DNA of 64,000 bases from Glaesserella sp041817755 (GCF_041817755.1 NZ_JBGYBX010000032.1:1-64000), one strand, 5' to 3'; positions 35,301 through 44,013 are shown, counted from the stretch's first letter. Translations and numbers: made by a program. The notes: generated by a model from the letters alone, not told the origin.

Positions 35301-35484
35301 CGGACACGAAACCAAGCACCTTGCGATGTCAAAAGGGATTTACGCACAATCGTGGCAAGTTAAGTTACAAGGCAAAACCTTATCCCGTTGCCTTGCTACT
35401 GGCTACTCTTGCCGTAGCCAAGTGAAACGAATGGAACATCAGCTACTCAAACACCCTGTACAAGCGTTGTTGGAAGTGATTTGA
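32395..35484 (+). CDS. ydiJ: YdiJ-type FAD/iron-sulfur D-2-hydroxyacid dehydrogenase
   Basis: A 1029-residue fused oxidoreductase. The N-terminal FAD-binding_4 domain has PRGAGTGTNGQSLNNNIIVDLSRN (in part) and TLGGMINTDASGQGS. The FAD-linked oxidase C domain ends with GEHGKGMRSAYG. The C-terminal half is a GlpC-like iron-sulfur domain with CLACKACASQCP and a CCG module (GCCGMAGTFGHE). E. coli YdiJ, a D-2-hydroxyglutarate or D-lactate-type dehydrogenase, has nearly the same size. It is followed by menI, as in E. coli, where ydiI and ydiJ are adjacent. A potential small gene and terminator lie between them. Confidence 0.93.
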   Translation: MIPRLANIPQLKPLVQQYLTELKQQHFSGDIASNYADRLSLATDNSVYQQLPQAILFPKSVADVVILTKLAQKTAFQALTFTPRGAGTGTNGQSLNNNIIVDLSRNLTQILELNVQERWVRVQAGVVKDQLNQFLKPHGLFFSPELSTSNRATLGGMINTDASGQGSLQYGKTSDHILAVKAVLMNGDILETQAVRSDDFFANLDQLNLTANGKKLHSEIFQRCQALRPTVLKELPQLNRFLTGYDLKNVFNDDLSEFNLTRILTGSEGSLAFICEAKLNLLPLPEYRTLINIKYNSFDAALRSAPFMLQAQALSVETVDSKVLNLAKQDIVWHSVSDLLTEDEHNPILGINIVEYASNDKAQNEERIAKLCQALDEKIQDGTSGIIGYQLCNDLASIEKIYAMRKKAVGLLGNAKGWAKPIAFVEDTCVPPEHLADYIVEFRRLLDDHGLDYGMFGHVDAGVLHVRPALDLCDKEQVAKFKAISDQVVELTAKYGGLIWGEHGKGMRSAYGERFFGETLWKELRYIKQLFDPQNRLNPGKICTPLDSQASLYPIDSQMRADLDRQIPIQVREAFKGAMNCNGNGLCFNFDVHSTMCPSMKVSGNRLFSPKGRAALVREWLRLLAEQNVSPDELIFEKQQTSAKLVDFAKKIRNQWRKSQEYDFSHEVKSAMDTCLACKACASQCPIKIDVPTFRSQFNELYHRRYLRPLKDYVVANLEFVAPLMAKQPKLFNFFSANKLAEAVAGKTIGMVNLPALSVPTLQQQLVEIGYQGKTLAQLEQETAGANPAEICKYVIIVQDPFTSYYDAKVVADFVQLTQKLGFKPMVLPFNPTGKAQHIKGFLQKFAKTAQNQADLLNRVAKLGITMVGVDPALTLIYREEYQQILKETRGEFKVLLAHEWLSAQLKNGTLDHCKKSAETDRLPWHLFVHCTESTSLPNSLKEWQQIFAHFGETLTAENIGCCGMAGTFGHETKHLAMSKGIYAQSWQVKLQGKTLSRCLATGYSCRSQVKRMEHQLLKHPVQALLEVI

Positions 35485-35553
35485 CCTAGATAAAAAATAG
35501 GCATAAAATAGAAACAAGGAACGATTGCCGTCGCCCCTTGCCAGCGTTATCTG

Positions 35554-35631
35554 CTACATTATTCCAGTTGTGTCACCTTTGATCAACAAGCACAGTAGAA
35601 TAACGACGAGAAATAAAAATAACTTCTTCAT
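35554..35631 (-). CDS. Possible 25-residue hydrophobic peptide (type I toxin-like)
   Basis: ATG at 35631 encodes a 25-residue peptide starting MKKLFLFLVVILLCLL, followed by a short polar tail and TAG. An AGGAT ribosome site is five bases upstream. It looks like Ibs-type membrane toxins in size and composition, although it is longer and I cannot establish homology. The minus-strand region upstream has a TATAAT (35757-35762) and a structured 120-base leader. The coding region is too short to test by codon use. Confidence 0.35.
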   Translation of the reverse strand: MKKLFLFLVVILLCLLIKGDTTGIM

Positions 35632-35671
35632 AGTTTTTATCCTATGTTGAATAAACTTAGGATCTACATTA

Positions 35672-35791
35672 ACAGCCCGTCAGGTGCGAACTGGCGGACT
35701 GTCTAGCAGATCCGCCTCTGTTTTATTATGTTCAAATAATAAAACATTGGGGAAAAATTATACACAAAGCCTGTTTATTTGAACAGGCTTT
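35672..35791. ncRNA. Structured region with three hairpins between ydiJ and menI
   Basis: Stem ACAGCCCGTCAG with CTGGCGGACTGT (35672-35702, one mismatch); CAGATCCGCCTCTG then TTTT (35707-35724); TTTTATTA with TAATAAAA (35721-35744); and terminator-like AAAGCCTGTT with AACAGGCTTT (35766-35791). It could be a plus-strand antisense RNA, the leader of the small minus-strand gene, or both. The last hairpin lies just before menI. Confidence 0.4.
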
Positions 35792-35819
35792 TGTTTTATC
35801 TATATACGGAAAACACAAA

Positions 35820-36239
35820 ATGATTTGGAAAAAAAACACAACAATTGAGCAACTTAATCAACTCTGCCAACACTCTGCTATTTCGCATTTAGGCATTGAA
35901 TTTACCGCTCAACAAAACGATAGTCTAGAAGCGACCGTGCCTGTCGATCACCGCACAACACAGCCATTCGGCTTATTACACGGCGGTATTTCTGCGACTT
36001 TAGCGGAAACTTTAGGATCTGCAGCTGCATTACTTTGTTGTGAAGAAAATCAAACTCCTGTCGGTACAGAGTTGAATATCAGCCATTTAAAAGCGATAAA
36101 AAGCGGAAAGGCAACCGGCACAGCTACCCCGTTACATTTAGGCAAAGAGAGCCAAGTGTGGCAGGTGGAAATTCGAGATGACGCACAAAATTTATGTGCC
36201 GTGGCGAGAATCAGCGTTCGCCTACTCCTTCAACGCTAG
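35820..36239 (+). CDS. menI: 1,4-dihydroxy-2-naphthoyl-CoA hydrolase (hotdog thioesterase)
   Basis: A 139-residue hotdog-fold acyl-CoA thioesterase, homologous to E. coli YdiI/MenI, which releases DHNA in menaquinone synthesis. The motif FGLLHGGISATLAETLGSAAA (in part) contains the catalytic glutamate, and GTELNISHLKA is the beta-core. It is the right-hand neighbour of ydiJ, as in E. coli. Convergent with tilS, with only 16 bp between stops. Confidence 0.9.
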   Translation: MIWKKNTTIEQLNQLCQHSAISHLGIEFTAQQNDSLEATVPVDHRTTQPFGLLHGGISATLAETLGSAAALLCCEENQTPVGTELNISHLKAIKSGKATGTATPLHLGKESQVWQVEIRDDAQNLCAVARISVRLLLQR

Positions 36240-36255
36240 GCATTCATATAAACCG

Positions 36256-37524
36256 CTAAATTAAAAGTAAAGCAACCAGCCGTTCTGCCGAAAAGAGCAG
36301 CGGAACCCGCCCTCTTTGCCAAACCGGAATGCGGTTCTCCTGCCAAATTTTTTTCATCTCTTCTCGATGGGTTTTGCCGTAACACTCTACCTTGCTTGGA
36401 TAGCGGTTGGTTAGGCGAAGTGGGGTTTGTTGTAACGCTTCTGGCAATAACAAGCGGTGAGATTTGCCTGATATTTTGTAAATAATCTCTGTGCCGTTGC
36501 GTTGAACAATGCCAAGCGAAGCGGGCAGTTGAATTTCTTCACTTTGCGGTGGCAGTTCCAACTCAAAATCATCTATCTCTGCTTGAATAGGGGTAATGAA
36601 GATCTGCTGTTGGTAACGGCGAATAAGATGTTGTTCAAGTTTGACCTGCGGATTTTTATCGGCTTTTGCCAAAATGAGATGTTGGATAATCTGTTCTAGT
36701 TGAGCCACGCTTGGCATTGCAAGGTGAGCCTGTGCCAGCCACAAACGGACAAGCTGTTGTTGCTTTAACAAAGAAAAATGCTCAAAGCCGGTGATGTCTA
36801 AACCGCCATTTTGTAGCCGACTAGCCAGTTCGGGGTGTAGCAATTCTTCAATCAGTTGTTGTTGCTCGGCACAATGTTGGCTTGAGCGTGCCACCATTTG
36901 ATTAAACTGTTGCCAACGTTGATTGAGCAAAGGTAACGCTGTTTGACGTAGGAAATTGCGGTCAAAATCGGTGTTGAAGTTGCTTTCATCTTCAATCCAT
37001 TCCAGTTGATGTTGTTCAGCATAAGCGAGAATGTCGGTTTTATTGAAGCTGAGAAGCGGTCGGAAAATCGCAATATTTTGCCAAAAACTGACCGCTTGCA
37101 TTGCCCCTAGTCCTTGAATACCGCTTCCTCTTTTTAATGCAAGGAAAAAGGTTTCAACTTGATCGTCAAGATGATGTGCAGTTGCCAACATTTCATTCCG
37201 TTGAATATGCTGTTGAATGGCTTGATAGCGCGCTGTTCGAGCATTGGCTTCCAGCCCTTGCTTGCCTTGTACTTGAACCTTGCAGACAGTCAAAGGGATT
37301 GCCCACTGTTCGCAAAGCTGTTCACAGAATGTTGCCCAGCTATCTGCATTTGGGCTTAAGCCGTGATGGATATGGATTGCCCTGAGCTTAAGGCTAAGGG
37401 CTTGGCGAGCTTGTGCGAACAGATGCAGTAAGACTACCGAGTCCACCCCACCGCTTAAACCGATGAAGAAAGCGGTCTGATTAGGGCAATGTTTTGCAAG
37501 TTGTTGCTGGAGCTGTTGGTGCAT
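36256..37524 (-). CDS. tilS: tRNA(Ile)-lysidine synthase
   Basis: A 422-residue ATP-dependent enzyme that modifies C34 of tRNA-Ile(CAU) to lysidine. The PP-loop is GLSGGVDSVVLLHL near 21-34, and HHGLSPNADSWATFCE and TAHHLDDQVETFFLALKRGSG are conserved. I used the ATG at MHQQLQQQ because the earlier TTG lies deep inside dtd. Its start overlaps the end of dtd, so yihY, dtd and tilS are one tightly packed operon. The length fits the Pasteurellaceae proteins. Confidence 0.95.
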   Translation of the reverse strand: MHQQLQQQLAKHCPNQTAFFIGLSGGVDSVVLLHLFAQARQALSLKLRAIHIHHGLSPNADSWATFCEQLCEQWAIPLTVCKVQVQGKQGLEANARTARYQAIQQHIQRNEMLATAHHLDDQVETFFLALKRGSGIQGLGAMQAVSFWQNIAIFRPLLSFNKTDILAYAEQHQLEWIEDESNFNTDFDRNFLRQTALPLLNQRWQQFNQMVARSSQHCAEQQQLIEELLHPELASRLQNGGLDITGFEHFSLLKQQQLVRLWLAQAHLAMPSVAQLEQIIQHLILAKADKNPQVKLEQHLIRRYQQQIFITPIQAEIDDFELELPPQSEEIQLPASLGIVQRNGTEIIYKISGKSHRLLLPEALQQTPLRLTNRYPSKVECYGKTHREEMKKIWQENRIPVWQRGRVPLLFSAERLVALLLI

Positions 37525-37532
37525 TGCCGTGC

Positions 37533-37967
37533 CTATACTTGTAGCCAAAAGGTGACAGGCCCATCGTTCTGTAAGCTGACCTGCATATCGGCGGCAAACT
37601 GTCCCGTTTGGGTATGGATTTTGAGTGCCGCTTGTTGATGAAAATAGTCGTAAAGTGTTTGAGCGAGTACTGGAGTTGCCCCACGAGAGAAACTCGGGCG
37701 TAAGCCTTTTTGGGTATCGGCGGCAAGGGTAAATTGGGACACGACTAATAAACTTCCCCCTGCTTGCTGAACGTTTAGGTTCATTTTGCCTTGTTCATCG
37801 GCAAAGATACGATAGTTCAAGACTTTTTCCAGTAAGCGATCTGCCTTAGCCTGATCGTCACCTTGCTCAACACCTAATAATACTAATAGTCCCGTTGAAA
37901 TTTCGCCGACCGTTTGGTTATCCACTTCCACTTTCGCCCATTTTACTCGTTGAATTAATCCGATCAT
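37533..37967 (-). CDS. dtd: D-aminoacyl-tRNA deacylase
   Basis: A 144-residue homodimeric enzyme that clears D-amino acids from tRNA. The catalytic signatures are SQFTLAADTQKGLRPSF and the cross-subunit NDGPVTFWL (Gly-cisPro type). Its ATG overlaps the yihY stop by four bases (ATGA), and its 3' end overlaps the start zone of tilS. E. coli also has dtd and yihY as neighbours. Confidence 0.96.
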   Translation of the reverse strand: MIGLIQRVKWAKVEVDNQTVGEISTGLLVLLGVEQGDDQAKADRLLEKVLNYRIFADEQGKMNLNVQQAGGSLLVVSQFTLAADTQKGLRPSFSRGATPVLAQTLYDYFHQQAALKIHTQTGQFAADMQVSLQNDGPVTFWLQV

Positions 37968-38812
37968 GTTGTACTTTCCTCTAGGGGGTTGGCAAGTTCA
38001 CCGCGTTTAATCATCCCCATATCTTTCAATACCGAGGCAAATTGCCCGCCAAGTAACACCACATTCCAACTTAAATGAATCCACACCATCATGATCGGAA
38101 TCGTTGCCAGCGCCCCGTAAATCGCCTGATACGACGGAAACGTCGTGATATACCACACAAACGCTTGTTTACCGAGGGTAAAAAATAATCCGGCAAACAG
38201 CGCACCGATGGCGGCATGTTTAAAATTCACTCTCGTATTCGGTACGATCCAATAGACCAAAGCAAACATCAGCCATGTCAGCAAAAACGGTACGAATTTC
38301 AATAAATGGTAGCCCAGCGAAAACACGCTTTCACGGTTAAACAGTTGTAATGAAAAAATATAAGAACTCACTGCAATACTGGCACCGGCTAAAATCGGTC
38401 CTAAAATAAGCACAATCAAGTAAATGCCGAATGACCATACCATAGAGCGTTGTTTGGTATTATGCCAAATTTCATTCAAGGCATTGTCAATACTGGAAAT
38501 CAACAATACGGCAACCACCACTAACCCCGCGATGCTGATCATCCCCATTTTTTTCGAGTTTTCCACAAACAGATCAAGATACTGCTGTACCATATCGCTG
38601 GCGCTCGGTGCAAAGTTGTCGTAGACCAGTTCTTTTAACTGTGCGGTCGCCTGCTCGAAAACCGGTAATAGCGTAAACACCGAAAACACTACCATAATCA
38701 GTGGGACAATAGACAATAACGAGGTATACGTCAGATAACCGGCATAAACCGAAATTCGGTTTTGCTGAAAGCGGTGGATAAAGAGTTTAAAAAAGAAGAG
38801 AAGATTTGTCAT
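37964..38812 (-). CDS. yihY: YihY/BrkB-family inner-membrane protein
   Basis: A 282-residue polytopic membrane protein of the YihY/BrkB family (earlier mis-called ribonuclease BN). About six hydrophobic segments are visible, e.g. YLTYTSLLSIVPLIMVVFSV, ISIAGLVVVAVLLISSI, FGIYLIVLILGPILAGASIAV and VPFLLTWLMFALVYWIVP. The ATG with AAGGGGAA upstream was chosen over an earlier start. It is the first gene of the operon with dtd and tilS. The function is unknown. Confidence 0.9.
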   Translation of the reverse strand: MTNLLFFFKLFIHRFQQNRISVYAGYLTYTSLLSIVPLIMVVFSVFTLLPVFEQATAQLKELVYDNFAPSASDMVQQYLDLFVENSKKMGMISIAGLVVVAVLLISSIDNALNEIWHNTKQRSMVWSFGIYLIVLILGPILAGASIAVSSYIFSLQLFNRESVFSLGYHLLKFVPFLLTWLMFALVYWIVPNTRVNFKHAAIGALFAGLFFTLGKQAFVWYITTFPSYQAIYGALATIPIMMVWIHLSWNVVLLGGQFASVLKDMGMIKRGELANPLEESTT

Positions 38813-38907
38813 ATGATTTCCCCTTGAAGTGGAGAAGTTTAGCATAGCTTAATGGCTTGTGGCACATTCAGTTGGGGTTTTGTCTGCTTGTATTTTTATT
38901 GTTCAAA

Positions 38908-38926
38908 GTATACACTTGTGCTATAC
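38908..38926. promoter_or_regulatory. Probable VapBC operator
   Basis: Inverted repeat GTATA-N9-TATAC (38908-38926), with TATACAC repeated, lies 24 bases upstream of vapB. VapBC complexes typically repress their own promoters through such sites. Confidence 0.5.
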
Positions 38927-38949
38927 ACTACAATTTATGGAGAATTAAT

Positions 38950-39180
38950 ATGGAAGCATCTGTATTTATCACAAATCGCACCCAAGCGGTGAGATTGCCA
39001 GCAGAAATGCGTTTTGCAAATGATGTGAAAAGAGTATCTGTGCGAGCTATAGGCAATGAACGTATCCTAACGCCTATTAATCATCACTGGGATAGTTTTT
39101 TCTTGGGAGGAGCTAAGGTTAGTGATGATTTTATGGCAGAGAGAGAAATCAGTGTTCAGCCAGAACGTGAGGAATTTTAA
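38950..39180 (+). CDS. vapB: VapB-type antitoxin
   Basis: A 76-residue AbrB/MazE-fold antitoxin. FITNRTQAVRLPAEMRF is the DNA-binding strand pair, typical of the VapB1 (MvpA-type) group. The acidic C-terminus should wrap the toxin. The ATG follows GGAGAATTAAT. Its last base is the first base of the toxin start (TAATG), so translation is coupled. An operator-like inverted repeat precedes it. Confidence 0.9.
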   Translation: MEASVFITNRTQAVRLPAEMRFANDVKRVSVRAIGNERILTPINHHWDSFFLGGAKVSDDFMAEREISVQPEREEF

Positions 39181-39578
39181 TGCTCACTTATATGCTTGAT
39201 ACCAATATCGTGATTTATGTCATCAAACGTAGACCGCTTGAGATACTAGAGAAATTTAACCAAAATGCAGCTCGGCTTTGTGTTAGTAGCATCACTGTGG
39301 CAGAACTGTATTATGGGGCAGAGAAAAGCCAATTTCCTGAACAAAACCTTGCAGTCATTGAAGACTTTTTATCTCGATTAACGATTTTAGATTACACGAA
39401 TAAAGCCGCCGCCCATTTTGGCAATATCAAAGCAAATCTAACGAAACAAGGCAAAATGATTGGTGAAAATGATCTTCATATTGCCGCACATTCAAGAAGT
39501 GAAGGGCTAATACTTGTCACAAATAATTTGCGAGAATTTGAGCGTGTCGAAGGGCTACGTTTAGCTAATTGGGTGTGA
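39180..39578 (+). CDS. vapC: VapC-type PIN ribonuclease toxin
   Basis: A 132-residue PIN-domain toxin of the VapC1/MvpT group, relatives of which cleave initiator tRNA. The acidic active-site residues are Asp7 (MLDTN), Glu42 (VAELYYG) and Asp98 (GENDLHIAAH), with a later NNLREFERV. It directly overlaps vapB. It looks intact. The pair is an isolated insertion between yihY and proA, both leftward. Confidence 0.92.
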   Translation: MLTYMLDTNIVIYVIKRRPLEILEKFNQNAARLCVSSITVAELYYGAEKSQFPEQNLAVIEDFLSRLTILDYTNKAAAHFGNIKANLTKQGKMIGENDLHIAAHSRSEGLILVTNNLREFERVEGLRLANWV

Positions 39579-39663
39579 GTTTGATTTTAACCAGTAGTCA
39601 ATTTTTTAATAGAAAATGGTAGGGACGCCACGCTTAGCCTCCCTAATTTTGCATTTCAAGAGG

Positions 39664-40914
39664 CTATTCTCTCGTCAAATAATCCCCTTCACACACCCAT
39701 TTATAGGTCGTGAGTGCTTCTAGCCCCATAGGTCCACGGGCGTGTAGTTTTTGGGTGCTGACCGCCACTTCTGCCCCTAAACCAAATTGTGCCCCGTCGG
39801 TAAAACGAGTGCTGGCGTTGATATATACCGCCGCCGCATCGACTTGTTGAACGAACTGGCGAGCCAGAGCATAGTTACCGGTTAAGATCCCTTCGGAGTG
39901 TTGGCTACCATAGGTACGAATATGCTCAATCGCTTGCTGAATACCATCTACAACCACCACACTTAAGTCTAACGACAGCCACTCTTGGTGTAATTTCGCT
40001 TGATCAAGCGGTCTGATTTGCGGATTTTTTTGCAGATCTTCAGAAAAATCATCGCTATGCAATGTCACTTTCAATTGGCAAAGATGTTCCGCAAGTTTCG
40101 GTAAAAACTGATCTGCAATCGCCTTATCGACCAACAAGGTTTCTAGGGTGTTACAAGTACTTGGGCGTTGGGTTTTCGCATTGGCAATCACATTCAGCGA
40201 ACGCTCTAAATCCGCACTGGCTTCCACATACAGGTGACACACTCCGATACCACCGACAATCACAGGGATAGTCGAGTTTTCTTTGCAGAACTGATGTAAA
40301 CCCGCTCCACCACGCGGAATAACCATATCAATGTATTGATCCAACTTGAGCAATTCGAGCAATAAAGCACGGTCAGGATCGGTGACGGCTTGCACGGCTA
40401 ATTTCGGTAAGCCAGCCTGCTCTAGGGCAGATTGTACGACTTCAACCAAAATCGCATTGGTAAATTTCGTTTCTTTACCGCCTCTTAAAATCACCGCATT
40501 GCCTGTTTTCAAACAGAGCGAAGCAACATCAATGGTCACATTCGGACGAGCTTCGTAAATGGTCAAAATCACCCCTAACGGCACTCGTTGGCGTTCGATT
40601 TTCAACCCGCTATCCAACACACCGCCGTCAATTACCTGCCCGACAGGATCGGCAAGGCTTGCCACATTCCGCACATCATTTGCAATCCCACGAATACGCT
40701 CAGGTGTTAGCAACAAGCGGTCGATTATCGCCTCTGAAATCCCTTGCGACTTGGCATAATCAATATCCTTCGCATTGACCGCTAAAATCTCCTCGGTACA
40801 CTGTTCCAACGCATCGGCAATGGCGAATAGGGCTTGGCTCTTTTGAACATTGCCAAACTGTGCTAACTCAACGCTCGCTTGTTTGGCTAGTTTTGCAATT
40901 TCAATCATTGTCAT
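39664..40914 (-). CDS. proA: Gamma-glutamyl phosphate reductase
   Basis: A 416-residue aldehyde-dehydrogenase-fold enzyme for the second step of proline synthesis. NADP-binding and catalytic regions are present, with the catalytic cysteine in QRPSTCNTLETLLV and the VIPRGGAGLHQFC and EVAVSTQKLHARGPMGLEALTTYKW segments conserved. The length equals E. coli ProA (417). No proB is adjacent. Two possible starts lie six bases apart; I kept the first. Confidence 0.97.
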   Translation of the reverse strand: MTMIEIAKLAKQASVELAQFGNVQKSQALFAIADALEQCTEEILAVNAKDIDYAKSQGISEAIIDRLLLTPERIRGIANDVRNVASLADPVGQVIDGGVLDSGLKIERQRVPLGVILTIYEARPNVTIDVASLCLKTGNAVILRGGKETKFTNAILVEVVQSALEQAGLPKLAVQAVTDPDRALLLELLKLDQYIDMVIPRGGAGLHQFCKENSTIPVIVGGIGVCHLYVEASADLERSLNVIANAKTQRPSTCNTLETLLVDKAIADQFLPKLAEHLCQLKVTLHSDDFSEDLQKNPQIRPLDQAKLHQEWLSLDLSVVVVDGIQQAIEHIRTYGSQHSEGILTGNYALARQFVQQVDAAAVYINASTRFTDGAQFGLGAEVAVSTQKLHARGPMGLEALTTYKWVCEGDYLTRE

Positions 40915-41027
40915 AAGAAATTCTCATCAAAAAAATAATGGCGATTGTAGCACAGCTTGAAATTTTTTTAGGGGGTGAAATGTGCTAAAGTAATATTATT
41001 GATTTTTAACCTATGAATGATGAGCCA

Positions 41028-42866
41028 ATGAAGCCTTTAATCCAAATCCTACCCCCCCAACTCGCCAACCAAATTGCCGCAGGTGAAGTGGTAGAGCGTC
41101 CTGCGTCTGTGGTTAAAGAGTTGGTGGAGAATAGTTTGGACGCAGGGGCGACACAAATTCAGATCGATATTGAGAAAGGCGGATCGCAGTTGATCCGTAT
41201 TCGGGATAACGGCTGTGGAATAGGCAAACAAGATCTTGCCTTAGCTTTGGCTCGTCACGCCACCAGTAAAATTGCAACGCTTGAAGATCTGGAAAGTATT
41301 TTGAGTCTTGGCTTTCGTGGCGAAGCCTTAGCCAGTATCAGCTCGGTGTCCCGTTTAACGCTCACTTCTCGCCCCGAATATCAGGCAGAAGCGTGGCAAG
41401 CCTATGCACAAGGGCGTGAAATGGAGGTTGAAATCAAGCCTGCTTCTCACCCTGTCGGCACGACTATTGAAGTGGCTAACTTGTTCTTCAATACCCCTGC
41501 CCGTCGTAAATTTTTGCGTACCGATAAAACGGAATTTGCCCATATTGATGAAGTGGTTCGCCGTATTGCATTGGCAAAACCGAATGTGACTTTTACGCTG
41601 ACCCATAATGAGAAAAAAGTGCGTTACTACAAAGCGGTGGCGACACAACAGCTTGAACAGCAACAAAAACGGGTTGCAACGATTTGCGGTGATGAGTTTA
41701 TTCAGCAATCGGTACATATTGATTGGCAACACGACGATCTACATATTTACGGCTGGGTCGGCTCGCCAAGTTTAGCGAGAGTGCAAAACGATCTCTGTTA
41801 CAGCTATGTCAATGGGCGAATGATGCGAGATAAAACGATCAACCACGCTATTCGCCAAGCCTATGGGGAACGGTTGCCGAAGGATCATTACCCTGCCTTT
41901 GTGCTATTTTTAGATCTTGACCCGAGCCACGTTGATGTCAATGTTCACCCGGCAAAACACGAAGTGCGTTTTCATCAAAGTCGCTTAGTCCACGATTTCA
42001 TCTACCAAGGTGTCCTAAACGCCCTTGAAGATCAACATCATTTACCGCTGACAACGAATGTCAGTGAAGCATTGCCGAATTATATTGCCGACACCAACCG
42101 TGTGGCTTCGGGGCAGAATATTTTTGCTCACCACTATCGTGAGCCAAGTTCGACTTCATCAACTTACAGCGAACGTCCGAATTACAACCACTCTCGTTCA
42201 TCAGGGGTAAGCAAAAGCGAACAGAAGTGGTATGGCGAGTTGCTTTCCACATCGCCTATACAAGACTATAAGCGGTCAGAACCCGTTCAAAATTTGCCAA
42301 AAACAACCAAGATCACACCGCTTGTTGAAGCGATAGCCGAGCCGGTCACACCCTATGCTCAAGCCTTAGCGGTAGTGAAACAGAAAGCCTTGTTGATGAA
42401 ACAGGGCGAAACCTTTTATCTGCTTTCCCTTGAAAAATTGGCTCAATTAAAACTACACGCTGAGTTAGCTAAAAGGGAAAATCAAGCTCTGTTGATCCCG
42501 TTGAGTTTAACCCTTGATGAACAGCAAACAGCGTCTTGGCAACAACTACAAACCGCTTTGCCAGACTTGGGTTTTGATATTCAAACAAAACAGTGGCAAG
42601 GGCAAACTCGCCTTACCATTCAAAAAGTCCCAACTTGTTTACGTGAACAAAATCTGCAACAACTGCTGTTTAGTCTATTCAATCAACAAGCGGTCGATTG
42701 TGCCGAATTTTTTGCAAAAAATACGACTTATCCTACCGCTTGCAGTTTGAGCGAAGCAGTAGCGTTATTGGCGGAAGTCGAACAATTGCCGAAAGGAAAA
42801 CACATGTTGGAAAAATTCAGGATCGAGGTCGATTTTGCACAATATATCGACAATCTTGCTGTGTAA
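41028..42866 (+). CDS. mutL: DNA mismatch repair protein MutL
   Basis: A 612-residue GHKL ATPase that couples MutS recognition to MutH nicking. The N-terminal motifs ENSLDAGAT, DNGCG, GFRGEALASIS and the HVDVNVHPAKHEVRF region are present, with a C-terminal dimerisation domain of about 180 residues. The usual E. coli start aligns with MKPLIQILPPQL, so I used that ATG instead of one five codons earlier. The variable linker includes an uptake-signal pair (about 42272 and 42313). Confidence 0.95.
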   Translation: MKPLIQILPPQLANQIAAGEVVERPASVVKELVENSLDAGATQIQIDIEKGGSQLIRIRDNGCGIGKQDLALALARHATSKIATLEDLESILSLGFRGEALASISSVSRLTLTSRPEYQAEAWQAYAQGREMEVEIKPASHPVGTTIEVANLFFNTPARRKFLRTDKTEFAHIDEVVRRIALAKPNVTFTLTHNEKKVRYYKAVATQQLEQQQKRVATICGDEFIQQSVHIDWQHDDLHIYGWVGSPSLARVQNDLCYSYVNGRMMRDKTINHAIRQAYGERLPKDHYPAFVLFLDLDPSHVDVNVHPAKHEVRFHQSRLVHDFIYQGVLNALEDQHHLPLTTNVSEALPNYIADTNRVASGQNIFAHHYREPSSTSSTYSERPNYNHSRSSGVSKSEQKWYGELLSTSPIQDYKRSEPVQNLPKTTKITPLVEAIAEPVTPYAQALAVVKQKALLMKQGETFYLLSLEKLAQLKLHAELAKRENQALLIPLSLTLDEQQTASWQQLQTALPDLGFDIQTKQWQGQTRLTIQKVPTCLREQNLQQLLFSLFNQQAVDCAEFFAKNTTYPTACSLSEAVALLAEVEQLPKGKHMLEKFRIEVDFAQYIDNLAV

Positions 42867-42994
42867 AACGATTTCATAAACGTAAATTTCGCATAAAAAT
42901 GTGGAGTACTCCGCATTTTTTCATTTTGCTTGCTGACAATATTGACTAAATCGGTAGAGTATCATCCGTTTTACAATTTTTCTGAGCAACATCT

Positions 42995-43822
42995 ATGGAA
43001 GAAGCTTATACATTAACCCCTGAAACGTCTACCGTTCGGATTCTCCACATTACCGATCCGCATTTATTTGCCTCAGACGGCGGTCAATTGCTCGGCATCA
43101 ATACCACACAGAGCTTTCAAGCCGTACTGGATGCTATCGGTCAAACGGATTTCAATTATGATATTGTGCTCGCAACCGGCGATTTAGTCCAAGATCATAA
43201 TCGGGAAGCGTATCATCGTTTCGCTCAAATGGTGAAACCGCTGCAAAAGCCGATCTTTTGGGTAGAAGGAAACCATGACATTCAACCGCAAATGCGTAAT
43301 GCCTTGGCGATGTATTCGCAAATTCAACCCGCCAAACAGATTCTCGCCGGTGAAAAATGGCAGCTGATTTTATTGGACACGCAAGTTTACGGCGTGCCAC
43401 GCGGTGCGCTCAGCTATGCGCAATTGACGTTTCTCTATTCGGCATTATCCGCACATCCCGATCGTTACGCACTCATTGTCTTTCACCATAATGTGTTACC
43501 GACCAACTCCGCTTGGTTGGATCAGCACAGCTTATCGAATACGCATGAATTGGCGAAAGTACTGACCCGCTTTAAGCATGTCAAAGCCGTTTTACACGGG
43601 CATATTCATCAGGAAGTGGATCGTATGTGGTACGACTATCGCATCTTGGCCACGCCCTCTACCTGCATTCAGTTTAAACCGAACCATAATGAATTTACCT
43701 TAGACGATGTGCCGCCCGGCTGGCGCGAACTCCTTTTATTACCGGACGGTTCGATTGAAACTACCGTCAAGCGGTTAGATTGCCACGATTTTTTACCGAA
43801 TTTTAAAGCAAAGGGTTATTAA
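42995..43822 (+). CDS. cpdA: 3',5'-cAMP phosphodiesterase
   Basis: A 275-residue class III cyclic-nucleotide phosphodiesterase. The calcineurin-like metal motifs are ITDPHLFA, ATGDLVQD, VEGNHDIQ, VFHHNVLP and LHGHIHQE. In H. influenzae the homologue (Icc) lowers cAMP, affecting CRP and competence. The crp gene lies about 19 kb away in this window. The gene stands alone between mutL and glnA. Confidence 0.95.
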   Translation: MEEAYTLTPETSTVRILHITDPHLFASDGGQLLGINTTQSFQAVLDAIGQTDFNYDIVLATGDLVQDHNREAYHRFAQMVKPLQKPIFWVEGNHDIQPQMRNALAMYSQIQPAKQILAGEKWQLILLDTQVYGVPRGALSYAQLTFLYSALSAHPDRYALIVFHHNVLPTNSAWLDQHSLSNTHELAKVLTRFKHVKAVLHGHIHQEVDRMWYDYRILATPSTCIQFKPNHNEFTLDDVPPGWRELLLLPDGSIETTVKRLDCHDFLPNFKAKGY

Positions 43823-43957
43823 GCTTCGGGCAATGCATTTGGTAAAATAATCGCCTAAACCGACCGCTTGTTTGAAATATTTGCGTGATTTTGGCAAATT
43901 TATGTAAATTTTCCCATCGGCTATATTTCATTTTTCGGAAATCAAGTATCTTTCTTG

Positions 43958-43980
43958 TTTCGCAAATAGGTATTGCGAAA
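43958..43980. promoter_or_regulatory. Perfect inverted repeat in the glnA upstream region
   Basis: TTTCGCAA-N7-TTGCGAAA lies 33 bases before the glnA ATG. It may be an operator or a leader hairpin. It does not match the NtrC box consensus as I know it. Confidence 0.45.
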
Positions 43981-44013
43981 GTGCATCTTATTTCTGATTC
44001 AAGGATCCTATTT

